Assembly (NCBI GenBank): GCA_950097015.1
Contig: CATNEN010000002.1
Coordinates: 3,038,001 to 3,102,000, forward strand
DNA: 64,000 nt
Direction of reading: 5' to 3'
DNA from: Macrostomum hystrix
Lineage: Eukaryota; Platyhelminthes; Macrostomidae
Position numbers and translations under genes: made by a program. Below, piece after piece: positions 47,986 to 57,994 of the stretch. The first letter of the stretch is position 1, and the number at the start of each line of letters is the position of its first letter. The notes under the pieces are model-generated. The model saw nothing but the letters and a program-made list of their open reading frames with translations, was not told the origin of the DNA and did no database searches.

Positions 47986-49449
47986 TATATTATGAATTCT
48001 AATTAAATAATTTAGATTTTCTTGCTGTAAAATTTGCATGCATGATTTTTGGTATATTTTCTACCATCTATTCCGTGCCTCCGTCTGAGCAAGTTAGATA
48101 GTTAAATTCCCAATTGGTTTAAGTAGTGGTTAGAGGTTAAGATTTTGAGTTCGAATCTGAGCTCAAAACTATTCGTAGAAATTTATGTCGAAGAAGCTGC
48201 GGCTGTGCCGATCGCTCTGTAAGTGACCCAATTAGAGAAGACTAGGTCTATTGTGATTTTTAGATGTTATTTCTAGATAGATAATTTTTACTTGCATTCC
48301 TTAGTTACCCGTCTATCTTCATACTTATTAGTTTTCCTTGGGAAATTAAAACAAATGCTCGTAATAGGCGTGTGTGGAAATTTTTTACTAGCGGTACCGC
48401 ATATTTGTATTTACATTGAGCGATATCATAATTCTTATAATAATTACAAGTTGCTGAATGCCAATTTAATTTATTTTCAAATTTCAATTCGGCCCAAAAT
48501 ATTTTTGTTACTTTTCGAAACGTCAAACTTGGTAGGACCTGTGCTGTCTAGAAAACAGTTGAGAACCACAAAATATCTAAGGCCACGGTCATGTACAGGT
48601 ACCAAAACAATAATAGTACACCTTCAGGGAAAGGTCGTCGATGTTCTGTGATTCTGGAAGTTGTTTCATCGGATGGAGCAGAAAAAATTAGCCTACGTTC
48701 TGCATTTCATAGCGATTGGTTGAGTTTTTCTGGAGATACAGTAAAATATAGAAAAATACCCCATAAACGAAACACTGCGGGCTAAATGTTACTAATCTAC
48801 GAGTAGATGAGTCTTCTAGAGTCTAGAAGAGTAGATACTCCAGTATGAAACATCCAGTAGGAAAATCTGTCTTCAGCGTCGTGAATAAGATAAAGACGAG
48901 TGCGAAGTACTTTCCAACAGGTGAGGTTGTGAACATGCAATGGGTAAATTAGCACACCATTCTGGGGTTAAATAGGCGATTTATTTGGTCATTTAAACTT
49001 GCTCGAAGACCATTAAACCATTATTTGCATTGTCGGATTGAATTAACAGTGGACTGAAGGCGTGTTCACACTGCCATCACAATGCCATCAAATTACTATT
49101 TTGCTGCTATCAGCAAATAAAAAACACGTCAAGTGTTTTAGCCTCGGTGGATGGCATTGTGAACAAGACTGAAGCCTTGTCATCACAATGATATGAAAAA
49201 GTACAGCAGAATACGTTTTACAAACTGTTAACCACGGTACTTGAAATATTACCTAACAGGAATTCAGTATCAAACTTGTAAAAGATTCATAACCGATACA
49301 GCATTAGTTTTCAGGAATATTCTATTAGTCCTAATCCTTTATACACTCGTAGAAAGTCAAGGATTCATGAATACAACAATAACCAAGATTTTCGAAAGGC
49401 ATTGTCAAAAATTACGCAAGGATAATCAATGGTAGTAAAGCTAGACAAA
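47986..49449. other. Intergenic region between ankyrin gene 2 and the 45-bp array
   Basis: No gene recognised. A weak tRNA-like stretch at about 48115-48170 (GTGGTTAGAGG, then GAGTTCGAATC) may be a further SINE relic. The rest is AT-rich. Confidence 0.45.
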
Positions 49450-49866
49450 ACTTTTATAGCCCATTGCGCTCTGAGAAGATGCATTCGTGTCAGCGAAGCT
49501 TTAGCCCATTGCGCTCTGAGAAGATGCATTCGTGTCAGCGAAGCTTTAGCCCATTGCGCTCTAAGAAGATGCATTCGTGTCAGCGAAGCTTTAGCCCATT
49601 GCGCTCTAAGAAGATACATTTGTGTCAGCGAAGCTTTAGCCCATTGCGCTCTGAAAAGATGCATTCGTGTCAGCGAAGCTTTAGCCCATTGCGCTCTAAG
49701 AATATGCATTCGTGTCAGCGAAGCTTTAGCCCATTGCGCTCTAAGAAGATACATTTGTGTCAGCGAAGCTTTAGCCCATTGCGCTCTGAGAAGATGCATT
49801 TGTGTCAGCGAAGCTTTAGCCCATTGCGCTCTGAGAAGATGCATTCGTGTCAGCGAAGCTTTAGCC
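49450..49866. repeat. 45-bp tandem array abutting the MED15 stop codon
   Basis: About nine units of 45 bp containing GCCCATTGCGCTCTGAGAAG and GCATTCGTGTCAGCGAAGCT. The last unit merges at 49861 with the MED15 coding end: its TTTAGCCC supplies the TAA stop and final codon of MED15 on the minus strand. Multiple frames stay open because 45 is a multiple of three. Confidence 0.9.
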
Positions 49867-52162
49867 CTTAAGAAAGGCTCGCACCTGAGCCAGGCTAAAC
49901 TCGCTGTTCGGTGCCCATCTGTCGTAGGCAATGAGCAAAGCCTTGTGATAGGCGTCTAGCACACCTGTAACACTGTTTCGACCGCGGTAAACCCGTTTGT
50001 ACTCGGCGTAAGCCGATCGCCACTCAGACTGAATCATACGACGCAGATTCGCCGCATCGGCATTCAAATCGCTGTTTTCGTCTGAAGCATCCCCAATCCC
50101 ACCAGCAAGTCGCGGTGGCAGAATTCGTGCAGTGGCCGACTTGTTGACGGGATAGCCGGGCGCCAGGCTGATCAGCAGCTCCGGAGCAGCACCATCCGGC
50201 AGAAGGCTGCAATTTTCATACACAACACGCAGACGGACCCGGTGAGAGGTCGGGTCGCCCGACTTGTTAAGATCTGCGGCCATGTCGGCATCTTCATCGT
50301 AATTGCTGACTTCATCTTCATCGTCTGCGCTACCTGTGCTGTGCTCCGTTGCTCCTCGGCTAGCGCTGTTGAGCACGCGCACGCGCCAATATGCTGGCAG
50401 ATCGGCCAGCTCGGAGCGCAACGGCAGATCAGGCGGTGGGGCCGGTATCGCTGTCGCCTCTTGAGCTAGATTGTTGTCAGCCGAGTCCATGGATGTAACC
50501 GTAGCGAGATCAGCGGTGACAGGGATAAAGAGTGAGTCGCGCGGAGGGACAGCGCCCTGATTAGCAGAGCGAACCTCGGAAGCAAAGCGCGACCAGACTG
50601 AGTCGCAGACAGCACTTTTCATGACAGAATCGATCTCCTGGACAAGTATTATAAGTACATTAAATTGCAAATTGTTAGTTAACCGACTATTTTACTAATC
50701 ACATAATATTCATAATTTTTTTCTCGACACACTAACTTGTACGTACCTTCAATAGAGTCTCTCCGAGGCGCCTTGGTGTAGGTTGGATTTCGACTTGCTG
50801 ACTATTGCTCTCTGAAACTACAGGCATAGGTGAAGGCTGCTGCTGTTGCTGCTGCTGCTGCTGCAAATTCAGCAGTTGCTGATGCTGCAGCTGCTGTTGC
50901 TGCTGACGCTGTAATTGCTGCTGTTGCAATTGATGCTGCTGGATTTGTTGCTGAATCTGCTGCTGGTTAAGTGGTTGTTGCAGCAACTGTTGCTGCATAC
51001 GCTGATGCTGCAATTGTTGCTGCATTTGCTGTTGAGGTACTTGTTGCTGCATCTGGGGCTGCTGCATCTGCGGCTGCTGCATCTGCGGCTGCTGCATCTG
51101 CGGCTGCTGCATCTGCGGCTGCTGATGGTGCAACGGTTGTTGTTGCTGAAGTCTTTGCTGCTGAATTTGCTGCTGCTGCTGTAAATTCTGAGGCTGCACC
51201 TGTGTTCTAAGAATATTCTCTAGCTGAATGATGGTGCTATCAATTTTATCTGCGTCTGGCTGAGTGCGTACAAAATTTTCCGGTGAGTCTAGAATGTCGC
51301 AGATCTGTCTCAGCTTGTTAGTTTGGCTGGGATTGCCTTGCAAGCTCTCCACGCGTCTCCTCAATGCCTGGCTGTACTGCTGATTCAGCAGCCGAATGCG
51401 CTGAATCTGCTGCTGCTGACGATCCGTCAGTGGCGCCAGCTGTTGAGGCGGCAGCTGTTGAGGCGGCAGCTGCTGAGGTGGCAACTGTTGAGTTGCCAGC
51501 TGTTGAGGCGGCAGTTGCTGATGAATCGGTCTAGATCGATCTACACGAACGCTTTGAGGCTGCGCTACCAAATGCTGTTGTGGCATGCGTGCCGCAACGT
51601 TGCCAACCATAATGCCGCCGACAGCGCTTGCTCCTCCGCCGACCATGTTTGACAGTGACACCAGAGGGTCCGGCGCCGCATGCGACTGCATTTGCGGCCG
51701 AACTGACGTCGGCTGCGGCACCTGTGGCTGGGGTGGGGGCGGCTGCTGCAAGACTTGCTGCGTTGGCACCTGTTGAGGCGGCGGCTGCTGCTGCGGCTGT
51801 CGGCGACCTGTAAGAGCGTCCTCCAGCTTGGCTACAATGCTCCGATACTGCTGGTCAAAGGTGGCGCCCCCGGCCTGCTGATTGGACTGGCAGCGCTGGA
51901 ACACGTGAGTCTCGAGCTGGTCAGCGGTTGGATAGCGAGCGAGCAGCTGGTTGACCTGCAGGCCCTGAACCGGACTGCGGTACAGCTCCGCCAGCCTGCG
52001 CCGAGTCTCTGCGCGAAGCTGCTGCAAATGGGGAGGCAGAGCTTGCGGCAGCTGCAACTGCTGCCCCTGCTGGATATGCTGCTGCTGCTGTGGCTGCTGT
52101 TGCGGTTGTTGTAGATGCTGAGAAACGATTTGATATCGAGCATTGTAGTTTTGACCATCCAT
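49861..52162 (-). CDS. MED15: Mediator subunit 15 homologue, two exons
   Basis: Tail-module subunit of Mediator, bridging activators and RNA polymerase II in the nucleus. Exons 50747-52162 and 49861-50637 (minus) join at phase 0 into 730 residues. After a short glutamine stretch, residues about 40-118 resemble the KIX domain: RRRLAELY, then QLETHVFQRCQS and YRSIVAKLEDAL, comparable to the ESHVF and YLSLVARL positions of vertebrate MED15. A long Q/P-rich activation-type region follows, encoded by CAG/CTG runs that are polymorphism-prone. The C-terminal exon has an acidic stretch, then APELLISLAPGYPV, a hallmark of the MED15 C-terminal domain. A TTTTTTTTTCAG acceptor lies 17 bases upstream of the ATG. 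Downstream are two extra KIX-region copies. Vertebrate MED15 is of similar length. Confidence 0.85.
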
Positions 52163-53394
52163 TCTGAAGGCCGCTTTGCTGAAAAAAAAATATTTAACTG
52201 CGGGTACTAGGGCTTTCAGCTAGTTTTAGTGGTTTTTCTATTGTCTCTGAACCTTATGCTTTGCGCAAAAATTAACAGAATGAAAAATGCGAATGTAACC
52301 ATATAAAGTGGCGCCTGTTGTAAAAACTTAGAAAACAGCTTTTATTTCGAATCAAAAATCATGTCAACAGAGAGTATGTGAAACTCTAGAAGTTCTTGGC
52401 TGAAATCAAAGTTTTCACAAGCAGAATAAAAAATCACTGAATTGCTTTTTATTATTGGCTTACGTATGAAACACAACAATAGTCATGAAGTGTTAATAAA
52501 ACAGGCATCGAGTGCAATTCTAGAATACAATAGTTATTTAAAGCTTCTACAGAATCTACCAAATCTGAATTTCTTATCACAGCAAAAGAAGCTTTGTTTC
52601 TGTAATATGTAACAGTAGAACTACCAAGGGGGGGAGTTCCCCTTGACAATTTTTTGCTGCACCCGAGCGGAGCAACGCAAGCACACGGAACTCAAGAACA
52701 CGGGCTAGCTTTTTGTTGCGCATTTTCTGAAACAAGAGCATTTTCAAGTCGCCAGCTCTTTAGACCGTCGAGATATTCAATGGTTCTGGCCGAAGGTCAG
52801 ATTTTTCCTAAAAGCGCAAGTGTTTTTCATGAAAACCCCTATACACAAATTAGCACTGCGCCTCAGTGCGGCCTTGCCAGGCCTTCAAAATTTATCTGCA
52901 AGTCACCCGAATGTACCTGCATCATATCCGTCTTCGGTGGTCACCTACCATTTATCTGGACGGACTGCTGGACCTTCAAGGGCTACAACAGGTGGAAATA
53001 GGCCACTATGGACACGCTGACGCTAGTCTCCAGTTTCACTGGTCAAGCCTAAATATTAGGCGCAGCTCAACCACAGGAAACCCTCACCAACTCATCGTCT
53101 GTCAACCAAACAGTCACCACCCAACGCTGTTAGCATTCACCCTTAATGCTCTGTCAGTGTCAGAGCGTCAATTTAAGAATGGACCAGGCCAAAAACGGAG
53201 GTCATAAAGTTTTTGTGTTTGTGTTTTTTCGGAGCTACCTGCATTTAAAGCCGTTTTAGAAGCAATTGAGTCAACTAAGAGACAAAGAAAACGTGACTGA
53301 AAGCAACTTTTAAAATAGCGAAAAAATTATTCTTAATACAAAGACTGTTGCTGCTGCTGTCGGAGCGTAATAGCGTCCTATTACAGGTCGACTG
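52163..53394. other. Spacer upstream of MED15
   Basis: The promoter side of MED15. A plus-strand frame at 52866-53207 (113 codons) has fairly even codon composition but no recognised family and no clear splice context. It is left uncalled. Confidence 0.4.
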
Positions 53395-53654
53395 TAATAG
53401 CGTCCTCCAGCTTGGCTACAATGCTCCGATACTGCTGGTCAAAGGTGGCGCCCCCGGCCTGCTGATTGGACTGGCAGCGCTGGAACACGTGAGTCTCGAG
53501 CTGGTCAGTGGTTGGATAGCGAGCCAGCAGCTGGTTGACCTGCAGGCCCTGAACCGGACTGCGGTACAGCTCCGCCAGCCTGCGCCGAGTCTCTGCGCGA
53601 AGCTGCTGCGAGTGGGGAGGCAGAGCATGGCATTCTTCTTTGTTGGCCACTTTG
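53395..53654 (-). pseudogene. Truncated recent duplicate of the MED15 5' exon (KIX region)
   Basis: It is nearly identical to 51815-52040 of MED15 (only a few substitutions, for example ALA-to-THR-type changes). The 3' splice acceptor is kept (TTTCTTTCCAG before CAAAGTGGCC at 53654), but the polyglutamine start is deleted. From the acceptor the KIX frame has no ATG, because the first ATG is in another frame. The frame closes after VAKLEDAI with a stop inside rearranged sequence. It is most likely a dead partial copy. Confidence 0.75.
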
Positions 53655-53948
53655 CTGGAAAGAAATTTTAAATAATAGTTTAGGTTCAATTCTTAATTTA
53701 AAATTATTGTGCAAAAAAAGAATTAAACTGCCTCATTTTGTAAGCAAGACAACAGACTTTATTTTTTGTTACAATTTTACAAGGAAATCTTAGACGAAAT
53801 ATAATTAGAAAATGTACAAGCAAAATCTAATTGTAGATTCACGATCACTAAGAAATGACAGGCAGTTTATGTTTCTCTGCATAAAAATAGCATGAAGAAT
53901 GATAGCACAGCCAGTAACAAAGAACAGCGCATTTAGACCCCAGCAAGG

Positions 53949-54191
53949 TCAGAGCTCCCTCGGCAGCTGCTGTTGTTCTAGTTGAAAATGACGCCCAGAC
54001 AGAATATGCTCCAGTGTCACAATAATGCTGCCGTACTGCTCAGCGAAGCTGAAACCGCGGACCAGCTGGTTCGTCTGGCAGCGCTCGAACACCGTCGCTT
54101 CCAGCTGGTCAGCGCTGGGGTAGCGAGCCAGCAGCCTTCCAACCTGCTCGCTCTGAACTGGACTGTGGTACAGCTCCGCCAGCCTGCGCCA
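53949..54191 (-). pseudogene. Older, diverged MED15 KIX-region copy with open frame
   Basis: The minus strand keeps an 80-codon open frame aligned to the MED15 KIX region: RRLAELYHSPVQ, RLLARYPSADQLEATVFERC and FAEQYGSII, ending LPREL and a stop at 53949-53951. Identity to MED15 by eye is about 60-65 percent, with no stops or frameshifts. A TAG acceptor-like site sits at its start (54192). No initiating ATG is visible, so it may be an internal exon of a paralogue or a slowly decaying fragment. Confidence 0.6.
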
Positions 54192-54193
54192 CT

Positions 54194-54725
54194 ACCCAAT
54201 GACACTGGCCGGGACCCGGCGCCGTACGCAGTCATGGACGATTCCTGCAAGGATCAATTGGAGTGGGCCACACGCTACCTGAAGGTGCTGCTGGCGGAAA
54301 ATGCCCGACTTCGTGGGGACATCGGTGCGGCACTGCCGCTAAACCAGACGTTTACGTCCAATCCGGCGACGCTCACTACCGAGGTATCAGAAATGAGGAC
54401 CTCTGGGTATCCTAAACGGCAGTACGTGTAGGTTGTTCGGCGCCCGTGGTGCAAAGTTGGTGATCCCGGCTTCCGCGTGCGGAAGGCAGAACCTTTAAGC
54501 CGCGCTATGCGAGCCGAAGGCTGGCTCTCTGCAGGCGACCCTTACTTTGACGAAGACTGCACATGGGCTACCCAGGGACTACAACTAACGCCAAAAAAAC
54601 GAGTGGACGCGGATGAAGCATGCAATCCGTTGCTGCCGTTGGCGCCTAGCAGCCAGGTGACTGCTGATTGGCCACGCGAAAAATCACCCACTTTTCCGCC
54701 TACTAAATACCACCGTGTGTGACTC
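54194..54725 (+). other. Unassigned coding-like segment
   Basis: Two GC-rich plus-strand frames, about 54196-54431 and 54477-54722, have protein-like composition (LEWATRYLKVLLAENARL looks helical), but no family was recognised and no start is convincing. They lie upstream of, and in the same direction as, the BEN-like gene and could be its 5' exons or fragments of a lost gene. Confidence 0.3.
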
Positions 54726-55315
54726 GCTGTTCAGCAGCTGTTCTTGTCTTATCTAGACATACCCTGGTATATACCAGGATCCCTCAGAAAATCCCTAACC
54801 TGAACAAGAAAACAACAACATATATACAATATATAACATATATGGTATAAATGTTATATAACATATATAAAATACCATTACAACTGCTCAAAATTGAAAG
54901 TTGTAACTTTCCCCTAGCACTGATATAGGCTTGCGATGACCCTCCATCGTATAACCAATTATTTCTCTGCATCACCTGTAACCTATATATTGTAATCATG
55001 TTCTAATCCAATTCTGTAATAATCATAATACCATGCATGACTTGACCTGTTATCGACGTGAATTACACTAAGCAAATGAATATATATTTCAAAGTGAAGC
55101 CGCACGCGTACGTCAGGATGAAGTTATTTGCACGGCCTATATTGCCTATACTTAGACCTAGAATTCTAGCCATATCGTCGGCATTCGTTTCCTATGCAAT
55201 AAATGCACATATGTATAAAATGCATGCACATATTTATTACGCACACGAGCATGCTACGTATGTACAGAGAAATGTCGATTTACACACTCTTTTTCCAGAC
55301 CCGACGTCCAACTGT
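54726..55315. other. Spacer upstream of the BEN-like gene
   Basis: AT-rich sequence with ATATAT tracts; no gene recognised. It ends in a TTTTTCCAG acceptor-like site at about 55290-55298, just before the ATG at 55316. Confidence 0.4.
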
Positions 55316-57381
55316 ATGGCTGCAAAGTCCACGAAGCCAAAGAAAGGCGGTAAAAATAAGCAGGTGACAGAGGCACTGCCTCCTGACTACAAGGCCATCG
55401 ACTCCAACGAGCATGCTAACCAGTTCTGGTGCATCCAATATCAGCCCAATGCAGAAGGCACCGTTCTATACGGAGCCATATCTGGTAGCGACATCGTCGC
55501 GCTCCATGTTCGCGATTCTGATGTAAAGCGGAACTCGCAAGTTTTGGTCGTCACCGCCAAAAATAAGGCAGGTGGTGCGCGGTACACCGCCATCATTTGG
55601 AAAGGCCCATACGAAAGTAGAGCAGAAGCCAAATCGGGGGCTGCTTTGGCGCAGTTACCACCGGAGACTCCACAGGCGTTGAGGTGCCCGTCCTGCGACA
55701 ACATGTTGCAACAAATTCGGGCGCAAACGGAGACTCACGACGCACTTCGTAGGTTGCAAATTTGCCTGTTCGTTGACTATACTAGTGTATAGTAGCCCAT
55801 AGAGTGAGGGGCGAGTGGGTCAGCGGCTAACGTCGCTGCCTCGCACTCCAAAGGACGCTAGTTCGATTCACCCTTCAAGTCACGATTAATTTCGGGACAT
55901 GTTGGGGGGTTTGGACAGTAGCGACCGGCGGAGGTGCACCATATTTCGTGCAATCAAAGCTTGAAATAATAGCTTCGCTCCTGCCTTCTGCATGCCTGCT
56001 TGTTTGTGTTTGTGTTTGTGCGTTGGGCCGGGTGTGAGGCGTTGTATGGGGGGTGGGGCGGGTGTGCACCAGCCATGCGTGCTCTGAGCGGCGAGGTTTC
56101 ACCAGCCGTCTGCGCGCGTGGCTTGGTCCTCTCGTCCCTACCCTTCAGGCATGTAAGTCCTCCCCTGGTTTGGTCAGCTCTGTGCGTGTGCGGGCATGGG
56201 GTGAGAGGCACTCCGGCTGCCGCCCCCTTCCCCGCTTGGCTTGCGGCTGTGTATGAGGTGCCTGTGTTCAGGGTCTAGATGGCGCGATGGGCGACTCCCG
56301 CCTAGTTCGCCGGCCTGGGGGCATGCCGTTCCTGCGCTTGTGCGTCAAGTGCCCCAGGCCCCCCTGCAATTAAGTAAGTAAGCCCATAGAGTAGCTAGCG
56401 ATGTACAGTTTTTAAGTGGTTTGCGATGTCAATTTCTTTATCACCATACATTCTGTTCTCATTAAAATATATCTCGTAGATAGCATTATCTTCCTTGCTT
56501 ATGAACTTTGCACTGCAATCACACTTTATTCTGCAAGCATATTCTGCATTGCACTGCAAGCATACTACATTCGCCAACCTCTAAGCTCAAGGCAGTCGGA
56601 GGAGCTTCAAGACAGAGTGGAGGCTGTCCTCGTGTCTCAGGACACCACTTTGCATGAGAGCCGGAATTCCGGCCTGGAAAACAGGCAACGATCGGGTGTA
56701 CCTCTTACTGACGGCATTGCGTCTCTCAAGAATTTGCTTGTTTCTGTTGAGGACCGTCTGGCCGTAGAAAGAGCACTAAAGAGAGCTCTAGAAATGAAGG
56801 ACGACCTTTCTAATTCAAATAACGCAGAGGCTAAGAAAGCAGCGGAGGCGGCCAAAAGTTGCTTAATCCGAACTGTATTGCGCGCCGTATTTACGGCAGA
56901 TGAATTTTGGACGTCCACCGCAAGCGGTCGCCGGGCATCCAACGAAACAACCGCAGTTGTTCGCGCGGCTAACAGCGCCAAACTCGGGCTCGTGCGGGTC
57001 TACTGCAACAACAGTGGCATGCCAGTCACATTACCCGAGGTTCAACACGCCTTTGGACGCTGCCGGGAAAACGCCCTTTTCCAGGACCGGCCAGCCGAAG
57101 TCCGCGAACGCAAGGTGGCTCTAGTAAAGGCTCGACGTTTCGCAATGGCTCAACAGCCGGATCAAGCGGGAAATGCCGACCGACGCGCTAGCGTAGACGC
57201 CGCCGTCGGACCTACTCGCGGAGGGAGGAGCAAGAGGATGCGCGTTGCGCAAGAAGAAATTGCCCCACCCATCCAAGGCGATGCTAGTCCCGCCTTAATC
57301 GACTCCGGCGGCAATTTCCTAGAAGAAGGCGACAATTTGCCAACTGATTTAGATGCGGCAACCGGCCCTCTGGACAATTAA
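55316..57381 (+). CDS. Two-exon protein with possible BEN domain
   Basis: Exons 55316-55752 and 56586-57381 join at phase 2 into 410 residues. The N-terminus is lysine-rich (KSTKPKKGGKNK). Residues about 25-115 form a compact domain (FWCIQYQPNAEGTVLYGAIS, then YTAIIWKGPYESRAEA) not recognised by name. A coiled coil containing QQIRAQTETHDALRR crosses the splice junction. Residues about 240-325 (VLRAVFTADEFWTSTASGRR, then LPEVQHAFGRCREN) resemble a BEN domain, a DNA- or protein-binding module of chromatin factors; this is tentative. The tail is basic, then acidic. An acceptor-like TTTTTCCAG 17 bases upstream fits a trans-spliced or 5' UTR exon. The intron holds a SINE. Origin from a transposon cannot be excluded. 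Confidence 0.6.
55806..56380 (+). mobile_element. tRNA-derived SINE-like element with perfect 12-bp target-site duplication
   Basis: AGCCCATAGAGT occurs exactly on both sides (55794-55805 and 56381-56392). The head GGGGCGAGTGGGTCAGCGGC is A-box-like and AGTTCGATTCA is B-box-like about 40 bases on, resembling family A relics elsewhere in the window. The body of 575 bp is GT-rich in the middle and ends in TAAGTAAGTA. It lies in the intron of the BEN-like gene and is recent enough to keep its duplication intact. Confidence 0.85.
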
Positions 57382-57655
57382 TAATGAATTATAAAAAAGC
57401 ACAATGAACCCGTATACGGGATTAGGAAGAATCACTCTGCTGGCCATATATATTATATAAAACCCACTCTTTATTCTCTCCCCACCCCATTCTCTCTCCA
57501 CTCTTTATTCTCTCCCCACTCTCCATTTTCTCCCCACTCTTTATTCTCTCCCCACTCTCCATTTTCTCCCCACTCTTTATTCTCTCCCCACTCTCCATTT
57601 TCTCCCCACTCTTTATTCTCTCCCCACTCTCCATTTTCTCCCCACTCTTTATTCT
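57382..57655. repeat. CT-rich array to the left of the complete gypsy element
   Basis: From about 57467 the units alternate CTTTATTCTCTCCCCACT and CTCCATTTTCTCCCCACT. The array is cut at 57655 by the LTR and continues after 62323, both sides carrying ATTCT. The first 85 bases (57382-57466) are the 3' flank of the BEN-like gene. Confidence 0.8.
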
Positions 57656-57884
57656 TGTAGGAACTGAGAAATGCGACTGTTTGTAGTCGATAGCCGAAAT
57701 GTCACAAGAGCGATTTCAATGCGATTCAGTATATTTTATAACAGCCGAGTTGAGCTGGGGTGGCGGCTAAAGCTGCACCCCGTAAATCAGTTAACGTGCG
57801 TGCCAAGGGGGTAGAAAGGTGGCAGAGAGAAAGACGCAGAACGCCGCCAACCCCACGCACGCGTGACGGCTGGCGCCGCCTACA
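57656..57884 (-). repeat. 3' LTR of the complete gypsy element (229 bp)
   Basis: It differs from the 5' LTR by AAAGCTGC for AAAGCCGC, GTAAATC for GTACATC and one G in the run after CCAA. The AACTGAGAAATGCGACTG start is identical. Confidence 0.92.
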
Positions 57885-57994
57885 CTTCTCCCCCCCAAAG
57901 GAATAAAACGAAATTGAAAAAACTAAACTTTGAACATGAGATTAACAGTTCAGATGATAGAAACTTAATGGATCTTTAGAGCGCAATTCCTTAG

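Noticed and set aside
50915-52114. Leucine- or alanine-rich plus-strand proteins opposite MED15
   Set aside because: Antisense translations of CAG/CTG-rich MED15 glutamine codons.
52866-53207. 113-codon plus-strand frame upstream of MED15 as a gene
   Set aside because: No recognised family, no convincing start or splice sites; kept only as a remark in the spacer entry.
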